12,579 bases of DNA from Prevotella sp. UBA7782 (lineage in GTDB: Bacteria > Bacteroidota > Bacteroidia > Bacteroidales > Bacteroidaceae). Within the stretch, counting starts at the first letter, position 1. Each line of letters opens with the position of its first letter. Location: positions 6,600 to 19,178 of the forward strand of contig DLDC01000096.1 of NCBI GenBank assembly GCA_002480935.1. Reading direction: 5' to 3'. The position numbers and the translations under genes are program-made. Under the pieces are notes generated by a model. That model was not told the DNA's origin and made no database searches. It saw only the letters and a list, made by a program, of their open reading frames with translations. This document shows positions 6,566-12,579 of the stretch, piece after piece.

Positions 6566-7573
6566 ATGAAGAAACAAGCACTTTTACTGGCAGCTCTGCT
6601 GGTCATGGGCGGCGTCCTGGCCCCTCTGTCTGCCAAGGACAAAAAAGAAAAAAAGCCACAGCCTGTGGCTGAGAAACCCACATTAGAGCTGAAAAGCCAT
6701 GCCGACACGCTGAGCTATGTGGCTGGTATGTCGCTCACCAATGGCCTTCTACCTTACCTCAAGCAGCAATTCGGCGTCTCTGAGGCCGATATGCCTAACT
6801 TCATCAAAGGTTATACAGAGGCTGTAAGCCACTTAAAGGATGCCGGACGCAAGGCTTATGTTGCCGGAATGCAGATAGCACAGATGGTAAACGACCGTAT
6901 GTTGCCCAGTCTGAAGGCCGATTTTGCCCCGGTAGACTCCATATCCGACAGTCTGGTTTATGCCGGTTTCGAGGCTTCCTTGCGCAACGATACCACCAAA
7001 TACACCTCGGCAAAGGCCATGTCAGCCTTTCAGGAATATCGTGCGGGTGTAGAGAAGAAGAAAAATGATGCCGTGAAGGCCGAAGGCGAGAAGTTCTTGG
7101 CCGAGAATGCCAAGAAGCCGGGAGTGGTGACACTGCCCGATGGCCTGCAATACAAGATTATCACCAAGGGCACGGGAGCCATACCTAAGGCCACAGACAA
7201 GGTAGAAGTGGTTTATGAGGGCAAGCGCCTGGATGGCGTGGTGTTTGATGCCACGAGCCGTCATGGCCGCAAGTCGGATGTGTTTGAGGCCGGACGTCTC
7301 ATCAAGGGATGGACAGAGGCGCTCACCATGATGCCGGTTGGCTCTAAGTGGGAGCTGTATATACCTTACGACCTGGCTTATGGCACAAATGGCGCAGGGC
7401 GTGACATCCGCCCGTATGAAACGCTTGTGTTCACCCTCGAGCTGGTGAAGATTGATAATGAAGCACCCCAATCAACAGGCGCACCAACCAAGTCGGCAGC
7501 CAAGCCCGTTGTTCCGACAGCCAAGAAGCGCGTTGCTCCGGCTGCCAAAACGCCGGCTAAGAAGCGTAAATAA
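6566..7573 (+). CDS. FKBP-type peptidyl-prolyl isomerase, secreted/periplasmic, with H1-like basic tail
   Basis: 335-residue prolyl isomerase predicted to be periplasmic. A signal peptide (MKKQALLLAALLVMGGVLAPLSA) probably ends after A23, with no lipobox cysteine. A Lys-rich stretch follows (24-30), then an FKBP N-terminal domain (about 43-155), a charged helix (155-182) and FKBP_C (about 188-297). Active-site equivalents are Y217, F227-D228, W249, Y272 and F289. The last roughly 30 residues are a low-complexity tail rich in Ala, Pro and Lys (for example AKKRVAPAAKTPAKKRK) that resembles histone H1 tails and is absent from the two sister proteins. The gene starts 81 bp after its neighbour, across a stable inverted repeat, and ends just before a strong terminator, so it is the last gene of the group. 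Confidence 0.94.
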   Translation: MKKQALLLAALLVMGGVLAPLSAKDKKEKKPQPVAEKPTLELKSHADTLSYVAGMSLTNGLLPYLKQQFGVSEADMPNFIKGYTEAVSHLKDAGRKAYVAGMQIAQMVNDRMLPSLKADFAPVDSISDSLVYAGFEASLRNDTTKYTSAKAMSAFQEYRAGVEKKKNDAVKAEGEKFLAENAKKPGVVTLPDGLQYKIITKGTGAIPKATDKVEVVYEGKRLDGVVFDATSRHGRKSDVFEAGRLIKGWTEALTMMPVGSKWELYIPYDLAYGTNGAGRDIRPYETLVFTLELVKIDNEAPQSTGAPTKSAAKPVVPTAKKRVAPAAKTPAKKRK

Positions 7574-7588
7574 TTACTCTATATTGAC

Positions 7589-7620
7589 AAAATGCGCCCT
7601 TGTGGCGCATTTTTTGTTTC
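7589..7620 (+). terminator. Rho-independent terminator of the FKBP operon
   Basis: AAAATGCGCC (7589-7598) pairs with GGCGCATTTT (7604-7613) around the loop CTTGT, giving a 10-bp stem. A T-rich run (TTTGTTTCTTTTT) continues to about 7625. It lies 16 bp after the stop codon of the third FKBP gene. Confidence 0.93.
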
Positions 7621-7649
7621 TTTTTGTTGCTTGTATCATTTATTTTATC

Positions 7650-7657
7650 TACTTTTG
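7650..7657 (+). promoter_or_regulatory. Promoter -7 box for the Lrp/AsnC gene
   Basis: TACTTTTG is a perfect TAnnTTTG. A TTTG at 7623-7626 lies 23 bp upstream, slightly beyond ideal spacing, and it overlaps the T-run of the preceding terminator. The leader to the ATG at 7712 would be about 48 nt. Confidence 0.55.
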
Positions 7658-7711
7658 CTTTCAAATTGTAAAGCATAAATATTTAGATTACAACTTTAAT
7701 CTATTCGTTTG

Positions 7712-8176
7712 ATGGATAAAATAGACAAACTAGACAAGAAGATACTGGGCATACTGTCGCAGAATGCCCGTATTCCCTTTAAGGATGTAGCAGCAGAGTG
7801 TGGCGTGTCAAGGGCAGCCATACACCAGCGTGTGCAGCATTTAATAGAGAATGGAGTGATAACCGGCAGCGGATTCGACGTTAATCCTAAGAGCCTGGGC
7901 TATAGTACGTGCACCTATATAGGCATGAATCTGGAGCGCGGAAGCATGTACAAGAAGGTTGTAGAGCAGCTTTACACCATTCCGGAGATTGTGGAGTGCC
8001 ACTTCACCACAGGCCCTTACACCATGCTTATCAAGCTTTATGCCAAGGACAACGAGCAACTCATGGACTTGCTCAACAACCAAATGCAAACCATTCCCGG
8101 TGTGGTGAGCACCGAAACGCTCATCTCTCTTGAGCAGAGCATCAAGCGCGAGATACCCGTAAAGACTGAAGACTGA
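7712..8176 (+). CDS. Lrp/AsnC-family transcriptional regulator
   Basis: 154-residue DNA-binding regulator of the leucine-responsive/AsnC class, whose members form dimers or larger assemblies and respond to amino acids. LDKKILGILSQNARIPFKDVAAECGVSRAAIHQRVQHL (about 7-44) is a typical N-terminal helix-turn-helix, with a recognition helix near SRAAIHQRV. The C-terminal ligand-binding RAM/ACT-like domain (about 62-145) includes the characteristic TGPYTMLIKLYAKD. ATG at 7712 is preferred over the in-frame TTG at 7709. The stop codon is followed after only 2 bases by the start of the C26-M19 peptidase fusion, so the two are almost certainly co-transcribed and probably translationally coupled. This makes the peptidase the most likely target, together with its own promoter. 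The effector is not evident from sequence. Confidence 0.93.
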   Translation: MDKIDKLDKKILGILSQNARIPFKDVAAECGVSRAAIHQRVQHLIENGVITGSGFDVNPKSLGYSTCTYIGMNLERGSMYKKVVEQLYTIPEIVECHFTTGPYTMLIKLYAKDNEQLMDLLNNQMQTIPGVVSTETLISLEQSIKREIPVKTED

Positions 8177-8178
8177 CG

Positions 8179-10044
8179 ATGGAATACACGCTTAGCTCGC
8201 ACCTCACAAGTGCTTATAACAAGTATCCGGAGTCTGAACACCGCCCTGTGATAGGGCTTACAACAAATTATACCGACGGAGATGCTACGCTGCGCGATAA
8301 ATATTACGAGCAGATAGTGGCAGCCGGAGGCACGCCCGTGCTCATTCCGCCCATTGCAGACACCGATGTCATCGTGAACACACTGGAACATCTCGACGGA
8401 CTGTTGCTCACCGGAGGGGCTGACTACAACCCTCTGTGGTGCGGCGAAGAGCCTTCTGAGAAGCTGCATGGCATCAACGCCCACCGCGACCTGCCTGAGA
8501 TGCTGGTCACGCAACTGGCCTTCAACAGGCAGATACCTATGCTGGGCATTTGCCGGGGCATACAAACGCTGGCCATGACGTTGGGCGGACGGGTGAGCCA
8601 GGACATAGCTGAAGAGCGCAAGCGCGGGCAAATCAGGCTGCAGGAAGCGGCAGCTCAGCGCAAAGGCAGCAAGGTACAGGTGGCTCAGACACTGCTCCCG
8701 CTCATCAAGCATTCGCAAGATGCCGACCGCACCGAGCCCACCCACAGCGTGCGCTTGCAGCCAGACAGCATTCTGTATGCGCTTTATCACACAGAAAAAA
8801 TCTTCGTAAACTCCTTCCATCATCAAGCCGTGGCCGACCCAGGCTCACGCTTCAGAGTGACGGCACAGTCGCCCGACGGTGTCGTAGAGGCCATAGAGAG
8901 CCGTGAGTTCAAGCCCATCATGGGCGTGCAATGGCATCCGGAGTGGCTCGGAACAGACGGTCTGCCCATTTTTAAGTGGCTCGTCAACCAGGCCAACAAC
9001 TTCTATATAGCCAAGAAACTGCATCACCGCGTGCTCACCCTCGACACTCATTGCGACACGCCCATGTTCTTTCCACAGGGCATACACTTCGACCATCGTG
9101 ACGACCGAATACTCGTAGACTTGCATAAGATGACCGATGGCCGGCAGGATGCCGTGACCATGGCCGCCTATCTGCCCCAACCCAAGATAGGCGAGACATT
9201 CTCTTCGAAGGTGAACGTGGCCTATGCGCGGCGCGTAAGCGGCAATGTGCCTGACCCAATAACGCCCGCTTCTTATGCCGACTTGATATTCGACACCATA
9301 GAAGGCATCGTACGGAAGAACTCCAGATATATCAGCATAGCCCGGACACCCGCCGATCTGTATGAAGACAAGCGCAAAGGGCGCAAGAGCATCATGTTTG
9401 CCATAGAGAACGGACTGGCTCTTGAGCACAACATTGCCAACGTGAAGCACTTCGCGCAGCGCGGTGTGGTGTACATAACGCTTTGCCATAACGGCGATAA
9501 CGACATCTGCGACTCGGCGCGCGGCTGCGATACGCACCACGGCGTGAGCGAGTTTGGCGAGAAGGTGATACGTGAGATGAACCGTCAGGGCATCATGGTA
9601 GACCTCAGCCATGGCGGTGAGAAGTCGTTTTATGACGCACTCGACATCAGCACCATGCCCATCGTGTGCAGCCACAGCAACTGCAAGGCACTCTGTGACG
9701 TGCCCCGCAACCTGACCGACGACCAGCTGCGCGCCCTTGCCAAGAAGGATGGGGTGGCACATACCACGCTCTATCATGGTTTTCTGAAGGCAGATGGCGA
9801 AGCTACAGTGCTCGATGCGCTGGCTCATTTGGAGCATGCCATAGCCATTATGGGCATAGACCATGTGGGTCTGGGCACCGACTTCGACGGTGACGGAGGC
9901 ATCTGCGGACTGGCCGACTCGTCAGAAATGATAAACTTCACGCTGCATCTGCTGCGGCGAAAGTATTCTGAGCGCGACATAGAAAAGATATGGGGAGGCA
10001 ACTGGCTGCGTGTCATGACGCAGGTGCAGTCGGTAAGACGGTAG
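8179..10044 (+). CDS. Two-domain peptidase: C26 (gamma-glutamyl hydrolase-like) fused to M19 membrane dipeptidase
   Basis: 621-residue fusion with no signal peptide, so probably cytoplasmic. Residues about 22-275 form a class I amidotransferase-like peptidase C26 (PuuD/gamma-glutamyl-GABA hydrolase type). C125 in GICRGIQ is the nucleophile, H253 and E255 lie in GVQWHPE, and VNSFHHQAV (210-218) is a family block. Residues about 284-612 form an M19 (renal dipeptidase-like) metal hydrolase with all expected ligands: H291 and D293 in DTHCD, E410 in AIENG, H478 in DLSHGG, H499 in CSHSNCKAL and D568 in GTDFDG. Both active sites look intact. C26 enzymes cleave gamma-glutamyl bonds and M19 enzymes cleave dipeptides including Cys-Gly. 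Joint breakdown of gamma-glutamyl peptides is therefore plausible but inferred. It lies 2 bp behind an Lrp-type regulator. Confidence 0.93.
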   Translation: MEYTLSSHLTSAYNKYPESEHRPVIGLTTNYTDGDATLRDKYYEQIVAAGGTPVLIPPIADTDVIVNTLEHLDGLLLTGGADYNPLWCGEEPSEKLHGINAHRDLPEMLVTQLAFNRQIPMLGICRGIQTLAMTLGGRVSQDIAEERKRGQIRLQEAAAQRKGSKVQVAQTLLPLIKHSQDADRTEPTHSVRLQPDSILYALYHTEKIFVNSFHHQAVADPGSRFRVTAQSPDGVVEAIESREFKPIMGVQWHPEWLGTDGLPIFKWLVNQANNFYIAKKLHHRVLTLDTHCDTPMFFPQGIHFDHRDDRILVDLHKMTDGRQDAVTMAAYLPQPKIGETFSSKVNVAYARRVSGNVPDPITPASYADLIFDTIEGIVRKNSRYISIARTPADLYEDKRKGRKSIMFAIENGLALEHNIANVKHFAQRGVVYITLCHNGDNDICDSARGCDTHHGVSEFGEKVIREMNRQGIMVDLSHGGEKSFYDALDISTMPIVCSHSNCKALCDVPRNLTDDQLRALAKKDGVAHTTLYHGFLKADGEATVLDALAHLEHAIAIMGIDHVGLGTDFDGDGGICGLADSSEMINFTLHLLRRKYSERDIEKIWGGNWLRVMTQVQSVRR

Positions 10045-10053
10045 ACCCAAGTC

Positions 10054-10075
10054 TGTTTCTCGGCGCACGGAAACA
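10054..10075 (+). other. Weak hairpin in the spacer before the glutaminyl cyclase gene
   Basis: TGTTTC (10054-10059) pairs with GAAACA (10070-10075), extendable by one T-G pair, around a 10-nt GC-rich loop. It is followed by ACTTTTC rather than a clean T-run. It may weaken read-through from the peptidase gene, but may equally be a chance pairing. No TAnnTTTG box is visible in this 62-bp spacer. Confidence 0.25.
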
Positions 10076-10106
10076 ACTTTTCAGACAATAAAAGAAAGAA
10101 TTGTAT

Positions 10107-11108
10107 ATGAAGAAACAAGTATTTTTCATCATGCTCGCCTTGGCATTTACCATCACGGGAGCATCGTGCAAAGGCTTCAAGAAGAGCCAGTCCGATGCCG
10201 ACACTGTGGCTGTAAATCCGGTAGGACCGAAGTTCAATGCCGACTCTGCCTTGGCTTTTACCGACGCGCAGTGCCAGTTCGGACCACGCGTCATGAACTC
10301 TGATGCGCATGACAAGTGCATGGAATGGATTGTAAGTAAGTTTAAGCAATATGGATGTAAGGTCACTACGCAAAAGGCCGACCTGAAAGGTTGGGACGGG
10401 AAGACTCTGCATGCCACCAACATCATGGCCAGCTACAACCCTGGGGCCACCACGCGCATACTGCTGTGTGCCCATTGGGACAGCCGTCCTTGGGCCGACA
10501 ACGACCCCGACTCTACCAAGCATAAGGAGCCGGTCATGGCTGCCAACGACGCGGCAAGCGGCGTTGCCGTCATGCTGGAGGTGGCCCGGCAGCTGCAAGC
10601 CGATAAGAAGCTGAAGCTGGGAGTAGACTTTGTGTGCTTTGATGCCGAAGACTATGGCTTCCCGCAGTGGGCCGACGGCGTAGACCCCGGCGACACTTGG
10701 GCGCTTGGCGCACAATATTTTGCTGCCAATCTGCCCAAAGGCTATGAGGCACGCTACGGCATCTTGCTCGACATGGTGGGCGGCGAAGGCGCCTCTTTTT
10801 ATAAAGAAGGTATGTCTAAGCAGTATGCCAACGCCATCGTAAACAAGGTTTGGGCCGCCGCAAAGACCGCAGGCTATGGCAGCTACTTCCCCGATGGCGA
10901 CGGCGGAGCGGTTACCGACGACCACATACCCCTTAACCAGAAGGCCGGCATACCCACCATCGACATCATACCTTATTATCCTGACTGCACAGCCAGCAGC
11001 TTCGGACCGACGTGGCACACTGTGAGCGACACCATGGAGCACATAGACAAGAACACGTTGCTGGCCGTTGGACAAACCGTGTTGCAGGTGCTGTATACAG
11101 AAAAGTAG
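10107..11108 (+). CDS. Type II glutaminyl-peptide cyclotransferase-like lipoprotein (M28 fold)
   Basis: 333-residue predicted lipoprotein: signal MKKQVFFIMLALAFTITGASC with C21 as the lipidated residue. The body is an M28 zinc-peptidase fold of the glutaminyl cyclase (QC) type, which converts N-terminal Gln of exported proteins to pyroglutamate. Supporting residues are H123 and D125 (AHWDS), N147-D148, E181-D182 in CFDAEDYGF (base plus zinc ligand, Asp replacing the mammalian Glu), D222 in LLDMVGG, D272-H273, and W303-H304 in PTWHTVSD. The Trp-His pair and the QC-style DDHIPL block separate it from ordinary M28 aminopeptidases, though an aminopeptidase cannot be fully excluded. Homologues are known in Porphyromonas and Prevotella. 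ATG at 10107 gives the best signal peptide; a TTG lies two codons upstream. A terminator follows directly. Confidence 0.87.
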   Translation: MKKQVFFIMLALAFTITGASCKGFKKSQSDADTVAVNPVGPKFNADSALAFTDAQCQFGPRVMNSDAHDKCMEWIVSKFKQYGCKVTTQKADLKGWDGKTLHATNIMASYNPGATTRILLCAHWDSRPWADNDPDSTKHKEPVMAANDAASGVAVMLEVARQLQADKKLKLGVDFVCFDAEDYGFPQWADGVDPGDTWALGAQYFAANLPKGYEARYGILLDMVGGEGASFYKEGMSKQYANAIVNKVWAAAKTAGYGSYFPDGDGGAVTDDHIPLNQKAGIPTIDIIPYYPDCTASSFGPTWHTVSDTMEHIDKNTLLAVGQTVLQVLYTEK

Positions 11109-11133
11109 TTGGGTCGTCAGACCATCAACATAG

Positions 11134-11164
11134 ATGAGAGCAAGGACTTCTTTGCTCTCATTTT
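11134..11164 (+). terminator. Rho-independent terminator after the glutaminyl cyclase gene
   Basis: ATGAGAGCAAGG (11134-11145) pairs with CTTTGCTCTCAT (11150-11161), 12 pairs including one G-U, around the loop ACTT. It is followed by a short T-run (11161-11164). It starts 26 bp after the stop codon. Confidence 0.85.
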
Positions 11165-11342
11165 GCGTCTTGGGGCATGAGACCTTAGCCCCACAAGGCC
11201 TGCGTAAGACGGATGAGATGAATAAAGACGATGATTAACTGCTGTTTGCCCGCCCCTTGCAAGTCTTTGGCCGGGCCGGAATGCCCTTCTTGCCTCGCAA
11301 AATGCATGTTATAGTTGGCCGATAATGCCTATATGGAGCAGC
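11165..11342. other. Intergenic stretch between two terminators, no gene seen
   Basis: No convincing open frame, tRNA or promoter is present; short ATG frames on the plus strand close within a few codons. Limited secondary structure is possible: TGGGGC (11171-11176) with GCCCCA (11188-11193), enclosed by CGTCTT (11166-11171) and AAGACG (11206-11211), which share one base. Together with 11109-11133 and 11381-11513 it makes up the roughly 400-bp gap between the QC gene and upp. Confidence 0.6.
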
Positions 11343-11380
11343 AAAAAGGCCCTTTTCGCATCACGAAAAGGGCCTTTTTT
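11343..11380. terminator. Strong bidirectional intrinsic terminator
   Basis: AAAAAGGCCCTTTTCG (11343-11358) pairs perfectly with CGAAAAGGGCCTTTTT (11364-11379) around the loop CATCA, a 16-bp stem with a T-run on both strands. It would stop upp transcription from the right, leaving a 3' UTR of about 135 nt before the stem, and any read-through from the QC gene on the left. Confidence 0.95.
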
Positions 11381-11513
11381 CTATTTGCTTGATACACAAT
11401 GTTTTGCACAAAGCATCGCATCTATAGCCTGATAACTTGTTCCGGCTGCTAAAGATACACTTTCTTATGTAATGATTACAATATCTTTGACCTATAGAGC
11501 CTGCCTGTTCTAC

Positions 11514-12173
11514 TTATATTTTGTCGCCGTAGCACAAGTCGCCTGCGTCACCGAAGCCCGGCACAATATACTTGTGCTCATTCATTCCGGGGTCTATGGC
11601 AGCGCACCAAATGGTGGTCTTGTCATCAGGGAAGGTGGCTTTCACGTGGTCGATGCCCTCAGGTGTGGCGATGATGCAGCACACGTCGATGTGCGTTGGC
11701 TTGCCTTTAGTGATGAAAGCCTTATAGCCCAGTTCCATGCTTCCGCCCGTAGCGAGCATCGGGTCGGCTATGATGAGGTGCTTCTTCTCTATGCTTGGCG
11801 TGGCAAGATATTCCACGTGTATGCCCACCTCGTGTCTTTCGGCATCCTTATATTCGCGATAGGCCGACACAAAGGCGTTGCCGGCGTGGTCGAAAACGTT
11901 GAGAAAGCCGTTGTGGAAGGGCAGTCCGGCGCGGAAGATAGTGGCCAGAACAATCTTGTCGGTGGGCAGGTTCACCTTGGCAATGCCCAGGGGTGTGGCC
12001 ACCTCACGTTCTTCATAGTGCAGCGTCTTTGACACTTCGTAGGCCTCAAATTCGCCTATTCGCTGAATATTGTTACGGAAAAGGAGGCGGTTTTTTTGAT
12101 AATCCACATCGCGAATCTCAGCCAGATACTGGCTTATAATGGAGTTTGTCTCACTTAGATTAATGATTTTCAT
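11514..12173 (-). CDS. upp: Uracil phosphoribosyltransferase
   Basis: Cytoplasmic pyrimidine-salvage enzyme making UMP and pyrophosphate from uracil and PRPP. At 219 residues it is near the family's usual length. Diagnostic segments are ATIFRAGLPFHNGFLNVFD (77-95), the PRPP-binding loop IADPMLATGGSM (135-146) and the C-terminal uracil-binding end YIVPGFGDAGDLCYG (202-216). ATG at 12173 was chosen because the longer in-frame reading begins at 12203, within the predicted promoter -7 box. The gene is a single unit, read towards a strong bidirectional terminator, and divergent from the partial gene at the right edge across a 368-bp spacer. Confidence 0.96.
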   Translation of the reverse strand: MKIINLSETNSIISQYLAEIRDVDYQKNRLLFRNNIQRIGEFEAYEVSKTLHYEEREVATPLGIAKVNLPTDKIVLATIFRAGLPFHNGFLNVFDHAGNAFVSAYREYKDAERHEVGIHVEYLATPSIEKKHLIIADPMLATGGSMELGYKAFITKGKPTHIDVCCIIATPEGIDHVKATFPDDKTTIWCAAIDPGMNEHKYIVPGFGDAGDLCYGDKI

Positions 12174-12200
12174 TATACTTACATTTAAGATTATTGCCTG

Positions 12201-12208
12201 CAAAAGTA
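12201..12208 (-). promoter_or_regulatory. Promoter -7 box for upp
   Basis: On the minus strand this reads TACTTTTG, a perfect TAnnTTTG. No good -33 TTTG is seen 19-21 bp upstream. Transcription would start near 12194, about 20 nt ahead of the upp ATG. Confidence 0.5.
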
Positions 12209-12291
12209 CAAAAAAATCTGATAATGTACGCTCTGTTGCCTGCCAAAACCGCTAAAAAGTTGGAGCCCACTTCCCCGTTAGGCTTGGTCGC

Positions 12292-12316
12292 CGGCCCCTC
12301 CGCGTTCGGCCCCTCC
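12292..12316. repeat. Tandem 10-mer direct repeat, 15-bp period
   Basis: CGGCCCCTCC occurs at 12292-12301 and again at 12307-12316. It is a local GC-rich repeat in otherwise AT-rich intergenic DNA. Two copies only; a protein-binding role is possible but not shown. Confidence 0.55.
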
Positions 12317-12422
12317 TATGCTTTGACAATGCGCAAGAAGTTATTTGAGGCACCGCTTTTTTGCAAAGTGCAAGTGTCAAAAGTTGCTGTCAGCATTTTG
12401 TTTTACACCTTTTAACTCAAAA

Positions 12423-12451
12423 TGTGTTTTTTCACACGCTTTTTCAGTGTG
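12423..12451. promoter_or_regulatory. Overlapping inverted repeats upstream of the right-hand promoter
   Basis: TGTG-N6-CACA at 12423-12436 and CACAC-N9-GTGTG at 12433-12451 share the same central CACA, so only one hairpin or dyad can form at a time. The pair ends 5 bp before the -33 box, a good place for an activator or repressor site. The spacing does not match the CRP consensus, so no regulator can be named. Confidence 0.35.
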
Positions 12452-12456
12452 CAATT

Positions 12457-12488
12457 TTTGGCGATATATCATAAAATACGTACCTTTG
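12457..12488 (+). promoter_or_regulatory. Near-ideal Bacteroidetes promoter for the right-edge gene
   Basis: TTTG at 12457-12460 (-33) and TACCTTTG at 12481-12488 (-7, perfect TAnnTTTG) are separated by 20 bp, the best promoter match in the window. The leader to the ATG at 12542 would be about 48 nt. Confidence 0.85.
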
Positions 12489-12541
12489 CCGTGCTTTAAA
12501 GAGATTGTAAAAATCAATTTTCCAACTAAATACATAAACTA

Positions 12542-12579
12542 ATGGCAAAGTTTGACAAATCAGTTTTAGCAAGCTACGG
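12542..12579 (+). CDS. N-terminal start of a gene cut by the window edge, possibly PEP carboxykinase (pckA)
   Basis: An ATG at 12542 opens a frame reading MAKFDKSVLASY and running off the window. It sits a normal distance behind a near-ideal promoter, so a real gene start is very likely. The short peptide resembles, from memory, the start of ATP-dependent phosphoenolpyruvate carboxykinases of Bacteroidales, where a Tyr-Gly pair follows a short helix. A pckA neighbour next to upp would fit what I recall from Bacteroides. Twelve residues do not allow a firm call. Confidence 0.55.
   Translation, partial: MAKFDKSVLASY

Larger units (their letters stand above)
12209..12456. other. Long spacer between upp and the right-edge gene, no gene seen
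   Basis: No convincing coding frame: the plus-strand readings here are short, biased and lack family resemblance. The left part (to about 12320) is GC-richer and holds a tandem 10-mer. The right part is T-rich and holds overlapping short inverted repeats just upstream of the right-hand promoter. The stretch could hold regulatory sites or an unrecognised small RNA. Confidence 0.5.

Noticed and set aside
8038..8826. 262-codon open frame on the minus strand
   Set aside because: Antisense to the Lrp gene and C26 domain; no motif, Cys/Arg/His-biased composition typical of a shadow frame.
8845..9864. 339-codon open frame on the minus strand
   Set aside because: Antisense shadow of the M19 domain; no family resemblance, no promoter.
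9825..11075. 416-codon open frame on the minus strand
   Set aside because: It lies antisense to the QC gene and the end of the C26-M19 gene, both with clear family motifs. The product has no recognisable motif and mirrors the codon bias of the opposite strand.
11482..11489. Plus-strand TATCTTTG as an antisense promoter against upp
   Set aside because: Perfect -7 match, but no -33 box at suitable spacing; several TAnnTTTG matches are expected by chance in this length of DNA.
12194..12415. 73-codon plus-strand frame in the upp-right-edge spacer
   Set aside because: No promoter or start context, composition unlike the neighbouring genes, no recognisable motif, and it overlaps the upp promoter.
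12423..12436. CRP/FNR-type operator
   Set aside because: The half-sites TGTG and CACA are 6 bp apart, whereas the CRP consensus places them 8 bp apart, so it was kept only as an unnamed inverted repeat.

Overview
The window reads as a chromosomal housekeeping segment from a member of the Bacteroidales, most likely Prevotella or a close relative. The evidence is threefold. Several genes are preceded by the Bacteroidetes-type -7 box TAnnTTTG, in the best case with a TTTG -33 box 20 bp upstream. Shine-Dalgarno sequences are weak or absent. The gene complement is also typical: an Aur1-like PAP2 protein, a zinc-cysteine-poor Sir2, tandem FKBP proteins and a lipoprotein glutaminyl cyclase. No mobile element, phage gene, CRISPR array, tRNA or rRNA was seen, and base composition looks even throughout.

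Layout from left to right. The last codons of a plus-strand gene may enter at position 2 and overlap the 3' end of a minus-strand Aur1-like PAP2 membrane protein (24-1013). A divergent promoter region separates that gene from rnr (RNase R, 1145-3430), which is followed after 15 bp by a hemolysin III/TrhA-type membrane protein (3446-4102). This pair converges on a minus-strand Sir2 deacylase (4106-4810), with only 3 bp between the stop codons. Three FKBP-type prolyl isomerases follow in a row on the plus strand (4945-5529, 5564-6484, 6566-7573). They are predicted to be cytoplasmic, lipid-anchored and secreted, and a strong intrinsic terminator closes the group.

A second plus-strand unit begins with an Lrp/AsnC regulator (7712-8176). 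Two bases later comes a 621-residue fusion of a class-I-amidotransferase-like peptidase C26 domain and an M19 membrane-dipeptidase domain (8179-10044). After 62 bp comes a lipoprotein M28/glutaminyl cyclase (10107-11108) with its own terminator. A strong bidirectional terminator then separates this unit from minus-strand upp (11514-12173). A 368-bp spacer carrying a textbook promoter leads into the first 12 complete codons of a plus-strand gene, possibly PEP carboxykinase (12542 to the edge).

Functionally, much of the window concerns protein and peptide handling: folding of cytoplasmic and exported proteins (FKBPs), N-terminal pyroglutamate formation on exported proteins (QC), peptide breakdown under a probable amino-acid-responsive regulator (Lrp plus C26-M19), protein deacylation (Sir2), RNA turnover (RNase R) and pyrimidine salvage (Upp). 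No wholly new system stands out. The most interesting items are the C26-M19 fusion placed directly behind an Lrp-type regulator, the Aur1-like PAP2 protein that lacks two of its three expected catalytic residues, the three-compartment FKBP operon with a histone-H1-like tail on its last member, and the Sir2 with an altered acyl-recognition site.
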